Source of the DNA: Chloroflexota bacterium
Lineage (GTDB): Bacteria > Chloroflexota > Anaerolineae > Anaerolineales > VGOW01
Assembly: GCA_016215145.1 (NCBI GenBank)
Contig: JACRLA010000169.1
Location: 1-15,280 of the forward strand
Direction of reading: 5' to 3'
DNA length: 15,280 nucleotides
This document shows positions 5,994 through 13,237 of this stretch, one piece after another. A model generated the notes under the pieces. That model was not told where the DNA came from. It saw only the letters and a program-made list of their open reading frames with translations, and did no database searches. Made by a program: the position numbers and the translations under genes. Each line of letters starts with the position of its first letter. Position 1 is the stretch's first letter.

Positions 5994-7105
5994 TTCAACA
6001 ACGATTGATACAGGCTAAATGTTTTCTCTGCCATGCGCTCCCCGCTATATTGCTCAACTTTGATTCGCGCCGCTTGCCCCATGCGCTGGCGCAGATCAGG
6101 AGCGGCGACCAATTTCGCCAGAGCGTCTGCAAGTTTTTCTGCATCTTCGGGGGGAACGACAAAACCTTCCACACCATCGGTGATGAGTTGCGCGTTCTCG
6201 CCAACATTTGTCACGATACACGGCAAGCTGCTTGCCATCGCTTCAAGCAAAGCGATAGACATGGTTTCGTAACGTGAAGGCAGCACAAAAATATCGCTCG
6301 CCATTAGATAATTAGACACATCGGTTTGAAATCCGGTAAATGTGACCAGAGATTGAATCCCAAGAGATTCACACATCGTCGCCAAGTCTGCCTGCAGGTT
6401 GCCGTCTCCGATTATGATCAGGCGCACGTCTATTAATCGTTGAGATAAGAGCGATACAGCTTCTAACAAAATATCCGCCCCCTTTTGATATTCTAACCGC
6501 CCGACACAACACACTATGACATCGTGACGAGTCAAAGGGCTGCCTCTCACATCGTCTGCCTTGATCTCTACTCCGTTCTCGATCAAGCAAGCGCGCGCGG
6601 GAGTAACAATCTCCAACGATCTCGCTTCTTCATAGACTCGTGATGAAACGTAGATCGTTCTATCGGCAAGAAGCTGCGCCGCCCGTTCTATCCACCGATA
6701 CCACCCCCGTTTGAAACGCGCAGACGGATTCTCGCCATGCACAAAATAATAGGCGGGCAAGTGGATCGTCAGCACACACGGGATGCGCGAAATGCGCGCG
6801 ACGAAAACGCCAGGCAAAAAAATGTTGGGGCTATGAATGTGAATCACATCCGGGTGATGGATTTGGATGAAGCGAAAAAAACGGAACCAGCCGATCACGT
6901 CGAATCTGTGAGCAATGGATTCATTTATCACCGACACGCTCCACGAACCCGCTCGGGCTTTAAATTCCGGTGAGGCGTGAGCGAACACTTGCCACGAGAC
7001 ACCTTTCACGTTGCGAAAGAGCGAGAGCAAATGCGACTCTACTCCGCCGATGTGCAGTGTGTAACCGTATAGCACGGCAATGGTGATTAATCTCATAGTG
7101 ATCAT
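5990..7105 (-). CDS. Family 4 glycosyltransferase
   Basis: The protein has 371 residues and is a GT-B fold enzyme. The N-terminal domain has the glycine-rich loop HIGGVESHLLSL at 18-29 and the strand IHIHSPNIFLPG at 88-99. The C-terminal donor-binding domain starts near 195 with VGRLEYQKGADIL at 201-213 and carries the EX7E motif E280-TMSIALL-E288, followed by the VTNVGENAQLI loop. It should be a retaining transferase acting on a lipid-linked or nascent glycan at the cytoplasmic face. Two starts are possible, ATG at 7105 and ATG at 7096 (four codons in); neither has a clear ribosome binding site. The 3' end overlaps the following GT2 by 4 nt (ATGA), so the two are translationally coupled. The sugar specificity cannot be read. 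Confidence 0.9.
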   Translation of the reverse strand: MITMRLITIAVLYGYTLHIGGVESHLLSLFRNVKGVSWQVFAHASPEFKARAGSWSVSVINESIAHRFDVIGWFRFFRFIQIHHPDVIHIHSPNIFLPGVFVARISRIPCVLTIHLPAYYFVHGENPSARFKRGWYRWIERAAQLLADRTIYVSSRVYEEARSLEIVTPARACLIENGVEIKADDVRGSPLTRHDVIVCCVGRLEYQKGADILLEAVSLLSQRLIDVRLIIIGDGNLQADLATMCESLGIQSLVTFTGFQTDVSNYLMASDIFVLPSRYETMSIALLEAMASSLPCIVTNVGENAQLITDGVEGFVVPPEDAEKLADALAKLVAAPDLRQRMGQAARIKVEQYSGERMAEKTFSLYQSLLK

Positions 7106-7122
7106 TTTCGCAAGCAGCTATC

Positions 7123-7159
7123 ACGGTTGCGGCGGCAGTCCAACTGCGGCGCGAACCGT
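7123..7159. repeat. Imperfect hairpin in the intergenic gap
   Basis: Two 17-nt arms (7123-7139 and 7143-7159) pair with four mismatches around a 3-nt loop; the outer six (ACGGTT/AACCGT) pair perfectly. It fills the 56-nt gap between two glycosyltransferase genes that otherwise sit in a run of overlapping genes. It could be an mRNA structure or a decayed palindromic element. Confidence 0.45.
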
Positions 7160-7161
7160 AA

Positions 7162-8088
7162 TCACCAACGCAACAAAAAAGGATTGCCGCGCCAGCGTGT
7201 GAGAATCTCACGCCCCCACTTGCCGCTAAACGCCAGCACAAGCGGCGGGCGCACATTTAGCGGACGATAGCGCCACGCTTGCAGCGCGTATTGCCGCGCA
7301 CCCGAATCATCCTGTCCCGACCAAAAGGCGCACGAGGCGGCGCGATAATAAATGTTGCTCATCGCCTGAGATTGAATCGCCCGCACCAAGTCGGGCAAAT
7401 CGTCGCGCAAGAACAAGCGATGATAGATCGTCACCAACTCACTGGCAAAGCTTTTTAAGTGGCTGACAGATTTTGCGCCGTGATGCACTCGCAAGGCGGC
7501 TAAAGGCACGGGGAGATAAGCAAACGCGCGCGAGAGTCCGGCGCGAAGCCAGTAATCAAAATCCATCGCAAGCGACAACCGTTCATCTAAATAGCCTACC
7601 GACTCTAATACGCGCCGCCTCAAAAACACGGCGGGTTGAGGGATGTAATCAATCGTCGAGCGAACGAAATCAACATAATCATAAACGCGCGTCGGATAGG
7701 TTTGAATGAATCGTCCGGTGGCGTCAACGTAATCGCAATCGCCGTAAACAATGTCCACGCCGGGATGCGCGGCAAAAAATTCTGCCACGCGATCAATCGC
7801 TCCCGGCAAATAAACATCATCTGCATTGAGATAAGCGATGATCTCTCCTCGCGCCAGCCGCCAGCCTCTGTTGATAGCCGACGCCTGACCCTCATCGGGT
7901 TCGGAGACCCAATTCAACTGCTCACCGTATCCCCGCAGAATCTCCAACGTGCCGTCGGTGGAGCCGCCATCCACCACCCAATACTCCAACGGCGAATAGC
8001 CCTGCCCCAAGACAGACTCAATCGTGGCGCGAATGAATTGCGCTTGATTGAGCGACGGGGTGACGATGGAAACGACGGGAGCAGTCAT
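7162..8088 (-). CDS. Family 2 glycosyltransferase
   Basis: With the start at 8088 the protein has 308 residues. It is a compact soluble GT-A enzyme: VVSIVTPSLNQAQFI at 5-19, VVDGGSTDGT at 38-47, the donor/metal motif LNADD at 87-91, and MDFDYWLRAG at 175-184. The tail after about 200 holds helices without a clear membrane segment. An in-frame start at 8139 exists but lies 50 nt inside the upstream gene; the ATG at 8088 shares ATGA with the stop of that gene and begins just before the conserved first strand, so I chose it. It belongs to the WcaA-like enzymes that add single sugars in O-antigen, capsule or exopolysaccharide assembly. Donor and acceptor are unknown. A 56-nt gap with a possible hairpin separates it from the next gene. 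Confidence 0.9.
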   Translation of the reverse strand: MTAPVVSIVTPSLNQAQFIRATIESVLGQGYSPLEYWVVDGGSTDGTLEILRGYGEQLNWVSEPDEGQASAINRGWRLARGEIIAYLNADDVYLPGAIDRVAEFFAAHPGVDIVYGDCDYVDATGRFIQTYPTRVYDYVDFVRSTIDYIPQPAVFLRRRVLESVGYLDERLSLAMDFDYWLRAGLSRAFAYLPVPLAALRVHHGAKSVSHLKSFASELVTIYHRLFLRDDLPDLVRAIQSQAMSNIYYRAASCAFWSGQDDSGARQYALQAWRYRPLNVRPPLVLAFSGKWGREILTRWRGNPFLLRW

Positions 8089-9263
8089 ATAGCGAGCGAC
8101 TCGTATATCTTTAACACCTGACGCGCCGCTGTGTCCCAAGAAAATTTTTGGCTGCGCTCAAACGCTTTGGTTTTCAGTTGCTCCCGTAACTTTGAATCAT
8201 GCAATAGACTCTGCATGGCTTGGGCGATTTCGTCCGCGCGCAAAGGGTCAAGCAATATCCCGGCGTCGCCCACAATCTCCGGCAGCGAAGTAACGTTAGA
8301 GGTGATGACCGCCGCACCTAAGCTCATTGCCTCTAACACCGGCAGACCGAATCCCTCAAAGAGTGATGGATACAAAAACGCGAAACAGTTTTGATAGAGC
8401 CAGTGCAATGTGAAATCGTCGGCATAGCCCAACACGATGACGTTGTTTTGCAAACCTAACGAAATAATCTTCTGCTCAAAATCATCCATCAACCAGCCGC
8501 GCGCGCCAACTAACACCAGTGGAAAAATTTGGGGGCAACTTGCCTTGAGCGCGGCATATCCTTGCAGTAAGCGATCATGATTCTTGCGCGGCTCCAACGT
8601 GCCAACGCTTAACCAAAATTCGTTTGCCCGCAAAGCGCGCGCGGCGTTCCATGCCTGACCGGTCTTGGCGAATTTAACGCGTGCCGAATTGTAAACAGAC
8701 CTGTCAGGTGTTAGAAAGCGGCTCGCCGGATACACGACATCTATTTTTTCAGGCGCGCAGCGCGGAAAAGTTTGCAGAAAATGATCGCGGCTGTAATGAG
8801 AGATCGCTATTAAATGATCGGCATAGAGGCTGGCATTGAACACGCCATTAAATGCCGCGACGCGCGTTTCTTCAAGTGTGTAATCGGGATGCTCGATGAA
8901 AGACAAATCGTAGAGTGTGTAAACAACACGCGCGGCGCGGGCGGCAGTCGGGCAGAAAAAATTATTGGCGTGGAGGATGTGAGGGTTTCCTAATTGCGCT
9001 TCAAAGTCGGGCGGCGGGTCGCTCCAAAATGATTGCATGGCAGTGTAAGTAGGGTGCGCTAAGCCAAGTTTAAAGTTGGAGCGGTGCAAATGCGGAAAAG
9101 TTTTGCGCCAGTCCGGCTGCCAATAGTGATCGCCAAAAGTGGGATAGAGCAAATACTCGTTTTGCGAATCGAGCGCGGCGAGATGGCTCAGCAGCGAGTC
9201 GGTGAAGTAGCCGCAACCTGTTTTCATCCCGCCGATGGTGCTAACGTCAAAACCGATTCTCAT
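8085..9263 (-). CDS. Family 4 glycosyltransferase (mannosyltransferase-like)
   Basis: The protein has 392 residues and is GT-B. The N-terminus IGFDVSTIGGMKTGCGYFTDSLL carries the acceptor-side glycine-rich region, and VYTLYDLSFIEHPDY at 114-128 is typical of this subfamily. The donor domain begins with LSVGTLEPRKNHDRLL at 218-233 and has the EX7E motif in EGFGLPVLEAM at 303-313, then a SLPEIVGDAG loop. These features resemble WbpY/WbdA-like mannosyl- or rhamnosyltransferases of O-antigen clusters. The segment at about 185-215, before the donor domain, looks longer than usual and contains a 15-nt near-palindrome. It overlaps its neighbours by 4 nt on both sides (ATGA). It looks paralogous to the next GT4 upstream (9260-10495), which suggests successive addition of similar sugars. 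Confidence 0.9.
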   Translation of the reverse strand: MRIGFDVSTIGGMKTGCGYFTDSLLSHLAALDSQNEYLLYPTFGDHYWQPDWRKTFPHLHRSNFKLGLAHPTYTAMQSFWSDPPPDFEAQLGNPHILHANNFFCPTAARAARVVYTLYDLSFIEHPDYTLEETRVAAFNGVFNASLYADHLIAISHYSRDHFLQTFPRCAPEKIDVVYPASRFLTPDRSVYNSARVKFAKTGQAWNAARALRANEFWLSVGTLEPRKNHDRLLQGYAALKASCPQIFPLVLVGARGWLMDDFEQKIISLGLQNNVIVLGYADDFTLHWLYQNCFAFLYPSLFEGFGLPVLEAMSLGAAVITSNVTSLPEIVGDAGILLDPLRADEIAQAMQSLLHDSKLREQLKTKAFERSQKFSWDTAARQVLKIYESLAI

Positions 9264-10495
9264 TTTTTGCTCATCGCCAACTCAAACACACGTAGGTAAT
9301 TTTTTGTCATTTGAGTCGCGTCCCCTAACTCCGTCAAACGTTTGCGCCCACGCTCGACGAGATCGGAAATTAAAAGTGGATCGCTCATCACACGATGAAT
9401 CGCCGAAACAATTTCACGCGGCTGGCGCGGATCGAAAAACAACGCGGCATTGCCAACCACTTCGGGCAAGGCGGTTAACGAACCGCATACCACAGGTTTT
9501 CCAAAAGCCATCCCTTCTAACACCGGCAGACCAAACCCTTCGTAGAGCGAAGGGAAGATCACGGCGCGGCACGAAACGTAGAGCGAATTTAATTCTTGGT
9601 CGGATATAAACCCGGTGAAGATGATTCGATCTGCCAGATTCATTCGGGATGCCGCCTCTTGAATCTGCGACATTCTCTTGTCGGGCTGCCCGGTGCATAC
9701 CACACGCACCCGTGATTCTGGATAGGCAGCAATATACATCGCCAATGCCGTCAACAGCATTTCGTGATTCTTGTGCCGCCAAAAATTGGCGGGATAGAGC
9801 AAGAAGCAGTCGCGCGCGAGTTGCCAACGGCGCAAAAAAGATTCAACGTCATTAACCGGTGGCGGCGTCACCTGAGCATAGAGGCTAATCGGGATCGTGA
9901 TCACTTGTGCCGAATCTAGCGGTGAATGTTTCAAGATCAAACGACGCGTGAAATCCGAATCTGATATGACATGAGATGAAAAGCGAATCGCTTGGCGAAA
10001 ATGAAGATCACGATAGTAGCGTGTTTCCAAATCAAAAAAGTAAGGACGATCCAGATATTGTAGATCGTGGGTCACACACACGAGAGGAGTGCGCGGCGAG
10101 TAAAAAGCGGGGCCCGTGAACGGGCAGAAGAGGAGATCGGCGTGAACAGGCAGAGACGGTAGCGCGGGCAATGTTTGGCGCGCGAGGCGATACACAGATT
10201 TGAGCGCGTTGAGGGCAGGCGTGGGTAAATGCGCGGCTGACCAATTTGCAAGGCGACGTTTCAGCGGCGGCGTTGTTTGCCTGGGCGTTACTTTATGCGC
10301 CACGCAGAGGCGATGCACGTTGAGCGAATCGAGATAAGCAAGTTCGCCATGAGTCTCTGCGGCGGTGAGGAGAGTCCATTGATGCTGTGGAGCATGTTGA
10401 GGAAGGACGCGCAGAAGACCAAGCGCGTAGCGTTTAACGCCGCCATTGAAGCCATCGGCGCGGAGAGGCGTGAGATCAACTGCGATGTGAGGCAT
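9260..10495 (-). CDS. Family 4 glycosyltransferase
   Basis: The protein has 411 residues from the ATG at 10495. The N-terminus HIAVDLTPLRADGFNGGVKRYALGLL gives the glycine-rich acceptor loop. VCVTHDLQYLDRPYFF at 139-154 is the HDL/HDxQ block common to this subfamily. The donor domain shows YPANFWRHKNHEMLL at 234-248 and the EX7E motif in EGFGLPVLEGM at 319-329, then ALPEVVGNAA. An upstream TTG at 10504 would overlap the previous stop as TTGA and add three residues; the ATG is preferred because the conserved strand starts two residues later. Neither start has a strong ribosome binding site. It overlaps the next GT4 by 4 nt. Like that enzyme it probably acts on a cytoplasmic lipid-linked glycan; the sugar is unknown. 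Confidence 0.88.
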   Translation of the reverse strand: MPHIAVDLTPLRADGFNGGVKRYALGLLRVLPQHAPQHQWTLLTAAETHGELAYLDSLNVHRLCVAHKVTPRQTTPPLKRRLANWSAAHLPTPALNALKSVYRLARQTLPALPSLPVHADLLFCPFTGPAFYSPRTPLVCVTHDLQYLDRPYFFDLETRYYRDLHFRQAIRFSSHVISDSDFTRRLILKHSPLDSAQVITIPISLYAQVTPPPVNDVESFLRRWQLARDCFLLYPANFWRHKNHEMLLTALAMYIAAYPESRVRVVCTGQPDKRMSQIQEAASRMNLADRIIFTGFISDQELNSLYVSCRAVIFPSLYEGFGLPVLEGMAFGKPVVCGSLTALPEVVGNAALFFDPRQPREIVSAIHRVMSDPLLISDLVERGRKRLTELGDATQMTKNYLRVFELAMSKK

Positions 10496-10500
10496 GTCAA

Positions 10501-11526
10501 TCAATCTCGGTGAGACTTATCAGACGAGACCTTCAAGGTTTTAAAAACCTTGAAGGTCTTTAGACGCAGCACACTACGGATGAGATCGTAGAATCGCCGC
10601 CTGAGCATCGCGAACGGCGTTTGCAAAAATGATTCTAAACTCTCACGCATGGGCGTCACAAACGCAGGATCGAGTATGCTCTGTCGAATCATCTCGCGCA
10701 CAAAATGCCGGGCGAATGCTTGGCGCGAGAAGTTAAGTGGGGCGGGGAAAGCGTCTCGCCAATCGGGGCGGCGGCGGCACATTTCCAGAGCGAGGTGTGT
10801 GATCAAGGGCTGTGTTTGCGTAACGTGATAGGCAGGGGCATTGAGCCAGTTGAAAAAAGAATCATCGCCTTGCGTGTTGAATGGTTGATGCCAACGACTT
10901 TCACCGTCGTGATCGCGCCAGATATAGCGCATATCGTCGGCGACAGGCACGCCGTTGTCAAAGCGGCTGTATGTGTAACGCCAGTGGCACGCAGTGGCGT
11001 AGCCGTTGGAAAAAAGCGCGTCATGGTACTGTTCAAATAAGGGTCGGAGGGCGGGCAGATCGCTGAGGGTGTAACGGTTTTGGTGCGTAGAAATTACGCT
11101 AATGTTTTCCGGCTGCAAGCTGCTAAAGTGAAAGAAAACAAGAGGCACGTCGTTGGCGTGCCATTGATCGCCAATGCGATGTAGACGCCGATAGGAGATA
11201 TTCCAATGGGCGGCGTTGTAACCTGCATCACGCAGTATGACGACTCCAGAAAAAAGTCCCGGCACTAAATCGATCCAACGTTGATCTACAAACAAGTTGC
11301 GCGAGAGATCAATTACGCAATATTTTAGGAGATGCTGCTGCCACCAACGCAAAAAGTGCGCGGAACATCCTTCGATCTCATCTATCAGCAAGAGGAATAC
11401 GCGCCCATCGGGGTGATGAGTCAAAAACGAATCAGTCAGACACCGCGCGTAAGGCAGAAAATTTTTGGCGATGATGGTGCAGAGGGTCGGGGAGGGCATA
11501 TTGTTCGCCGCGAGGGTTGGCGGCAT
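10501..11526 (-). CDS. Glycosyltransferase-like protein with apparent internal deletion
   Basis: The protein has 341 residues. The N-terminus (CTIIAKNFLPYARCLTDSFL, then FLLLIDEIEG at 44-53) and the C-terminal part (FLRWW at 58-62, FVDQRWIDLVPGLF at 79-92, LRDAGYNAAHWNI, PLVFFHFSSL, THQNRYTL) match a GT-A-like family found in polysaccharide clusters. In that family I expect roughly 100-130 residues between IDEIEG and FLRWW, including the YLDPDI-type DxD and the N-rich acceptor region. These are absent. The frame is intact across the junction (near 11362-11370), so this is either an in-frame deletion or a divergent short form; loss of donor binding would make it catalytically inactive. The start ATG at 11526 shares TAATG with the upstream stop; an upstream in-frame start at 11613 is less likely. 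The last ~20 residues come from a 33-nt palindrome. Family assignment is from memory. Confidence 0.7.
   Translation of the reverse strand: MPPTLAANNMPSPTLCTIIAKNFLPYARCLTDSFLTHHPDGRVFLLLIDEIEGCSAHFLRWWQQHLLKYCVIDLSRNLFVDQRWIDLVPGLFSGVVILRDAGYNAAHWNISYRRLHRIGDQWHANDVPLVFFHFSSLQPENISVISTHQNRYTLSDLPALRPLFEQYHDALFSNGYATACHWRYTYSRFDNGVPVADDMRYIWRDHDGESRWHQPFNTQGDDSFFNWLNAPAYHVTQTQPLITHLALEMCRRRPDWRDAFPAPLNFSRQAFARHFVREMIRQSILDPAFVTPMRESLESFLQTPFAMLRRRFYDLIRSVLRLKTFKVFKTLKVSSDKSHRD
10527..10559. repeat. 33-nt perfect palindrome forming the C-terminal codons of the shortened glycosyltransferase
   Basis: Sixteen-nt arms are perfectly complementary around one central A. It is translated as residues about 323-334, a Lys/Phe/Thr/Val repeat. 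It has the same length and the same AGACCT...AGGTCT ends as the element at 5731-5763, with a different interior. The hairpin, about 25 nt before the stop codon at 10501-10503, could also affect mRNA at the junction to the GT4 gene. Confidence 0.85.
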
Positions 11527-12416
11527 TATTTGAGAGAGAGCCAGTGCCGCGCGCGCGCCAAAATCTTCCAGTAGAAAACAGCCGCGCGCCAAAATTTCAG
11601 GCGGTGCATCCAATGAATATACTGATCTAATTTTTCGAGGGTGATTTGAGTCTCCGATAATTGCCGGGTAAGGGTTTGCGTTAATTCATCCTGCGGATCC
11701 GTGAAGATGGAGTGAGGCAGAGATGGCAACGAGGACTCGTCGTCGGCGCAAAGAGCCAGAGAATACATAAACGACTCCAATCGGGGCGGCGACTCGAGGG
11801 CGAGTCCGTTTTGCCAAACATAGCTGAGCAACGCGGAATGGGCGCGCGGCGGTAAAGGGAAGATGCTCGAAGCGGTGAACACGCGCTGCCCCAGAAAATG
11901 CACAAAGCGGAAATGGTGTTGGAGTAAATTTTTTAATTCGGCGAAATCGAGTTCTTGGGGATGAAGTTCTTTCGGGATCGCAAACTGTTGACCGAAAACC
12001 GGGCGGTTAGGCGTGGAGAGAAAAAGTATTCCGTGAGGTTGGAGGACCCGTTTGATCTCGCTCATCATCTGATCATGCTGCGTGTGATGTTCAAGGGTTT
12101 CAAATGACACAACCACGTCGCAGAGTTCATTGGCGAGCGGCACGGCGGTGCACGATCCCGCAACAAATTTTAAATTGTTGTGGGCGGCGTACTTGCGCGC
12201 GGCGTGCGTGACGGCAACGGGTGAAATATCCACACCCACCACTGCGCGGGCAACGTCGGCTAACATCGCCGAACCATAGCCCTCACCAGAGGCGAGATCG
12301 AGAACAATTTTATCCATGACGAATGAATGCGCCAGGGTGTAACGATGCAAATGCTCATAGCGAATCTGACCGGTGTCAGATGGCGTAAAACGTCCACAAC
12401 CAATTTCTTCAGACAT
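11526..12416 (-). CDS. Class I SAM-dependent methyltransferase
   Basis: The protein has 296 residues. Motif I is VLDLASGEGYGS at 38-49, motif post-I is VVGVDIS at 59-65, and the acidic/aromatic region CDVVVSFETLEHH at 99-111 completes a methyltransferase-11-type SAM fold. The N-terminus GRFTPSDTGQIRYEHLHRY is common in methyltransferases of glycan clusters. After the catalytic domain (to about 215) there is a tail ending in a short coiled coil (LTQTLTRQLSETQITLEKLD) and a Trp-rich helix, as seen in proteins attached to glycosyltransferase complexes. It probably methylates a sugar or caps a chain, but could act on another substrate. The ATG at 12416 lies 19 nt after the previous stop; an in-frame start at 12479 would overlap that gene. 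No strong ribosome binding site is visible. Confidence 0.87.
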   Translation of the reverse strand: MSEEIGCGRFTPSDTGQIRYEHLHRYTLAHSFVMDKIVLDLASGEGYGSAMLADVARAVVGVDISPVAVTHAARKYAAHNNLKFVAGSCTAVPLANELCDVVVSFETLEHHTQHDQMMSEIKRVLQPHGILFLSTPNRPVFGQQFAIPKELHPQELDFAELKNLLQHHFRFVHFLGQRVFTASSIFPLPPRAHSALLSYVWQNGLALESPPRLESFMYSLALCADDESSLPSLPHSIFTDPQDELTQTLTRQLSETQITLEKLDQYIHWMHRLKFWRAAVFYWKILARARHWLSLK

Positions 12417-12435
12417 CACGAGGAATCCATCTCGT

Positions 12436-13209
12436 TCACCATTGCGGCTTTTGGAAGGCAAATTGCAAATAACGTCCAAATCGGCGATACGGTTCTAAAC
12501 TTGCCACGCGTTCTTCCAAAGCAATTAGATCAGTTGTCTTTGTCTCTGTCAAAGAGGTTGCAGGCAAATAGTCGGCTAAGATGCGGATACCACAAAAATC
12601 GTTGAGAGACCATCCAGCCCCGGTCGCCCATATCAGTATTTGATCCATCGGATAAAGCGTTGCTTGCCCAAACCATTTTGAGTCAAAAGATAAATCCGTC
12701 AATTTCGATTGAGCGGCAACAGGTTCCTGTCGAAAAATGATCGCACGAATCACTTCGCTGACCGGGTTCAGGGTTATCAAAGAAAATTCCCCGCCCTTCT
12801 TGGCAAGCGTATAAAGCGATTTCATTACTGCGGGAACATCAGACAAGTATTCGAGAATGTGATGGGCAACAATCAAATCAAAATGATCAGCTGCGAACAG
12901 GCGAGAGAGATAATCCAAGTTGCCTTCCACCAAGCGGCATTGTGCCAACAGATTTGCGTCAACCAATCGCTGGCGGGCTTGCTTCAACATTTCCGCATCT
13001 GAATCAAAAAGGGTAACGGCGTGTCCCCGCCGCAACAAAAACTCGGTGATAAAACCATTGCCGCCTCCTACATCAAGTATTACTTTAGGAACATCCAGTT
13101 GATGCAGTGTCTCCATATTTCGCTGAGCGAGTCTATATCGAAGCTGCCCCGCTTCAGACGTCTGGTAAGCGAGGAAAGATTGAGCCGTCGAATCAATAAG
13201 AGGAGTCAT
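12436..13209 (-). CDS. SAM-dependent methyltransferase, CmoM (SmtA)-like
   Basis: The protein has 257 residues. Motif I is VILDVGGGNGFITEFLLRRGH at 43-63 (long form), followed by VTLFDSDAEMLKQA, FDLIVAHHILEYLSDV at 110-125 and LYTLAKKGGEFSLI. The C-terminal block GIRILADYLP...LEERVASLEPYRRFGRYLQF at 207-250 closely follows the E. coli tRNA cmo5U methyltransferase CmoM end to end. The N-terminal GQLRYRLAQRN also matches the GQLR of CmoM. The gene sits in a polysaccharide operon without CmoA or CmoB in view, so it may methylate a glycan instead of tRNA. I chose the ATG at 13209 because it aligns with the CmoM start; an upstream start at 13263 would overlap the preceding gene by 26 nt. The ATG has no clear ribosome binding site. 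Confidence 0.83.
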   Translation of the reverse strand: MTPLIDSTAQSFLAYQTSEAGQLRYRLAQRNMETLHQLDVPKVILDVGGGNGFITEFLLRRGHAVTLFDSDAEMLKQARQRLVDANLLAQCRLVEGNLDYLSRLFAADHFDLIVAHHILEYLSDVPAVMKSLYTLAKKGGEFSLITLNPVSEVIRAIIFRQEPVAAQSKLTDLSFDSKWFGQATLYPMDQILIWATGAGWSLNDFCGIRILADYLPATSLTETKTTDLIALEERVASLEPYRRFGRYLQFAFQKPQW

Positions 13210-13237
13210 AAGTCGTTGAGGAGGCAACGCCCCGGTA

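Noticed and set aside
7636..8121. Open frame of 161 codons on the + strand
   Set aside because: It is antisense to a GT2 with intact motifs, has no recognisable domain, and mirrors that gene.
11791..11806. Hairpin GACTCG-AGGG-CGAGTC in the methyltransferase gene
   Set aside because: Six-base arms are common by chance in GC-rich coding DNA, and the ends do not match the other elements.
13155..13164. Palindrome CAGACGTCTG as another inserted element
   Set aside because: It is only 10 nt and encodes residues (YQTSEAGQ) that fit the normal sequence of the methyltransferase, so chance is sufficient.
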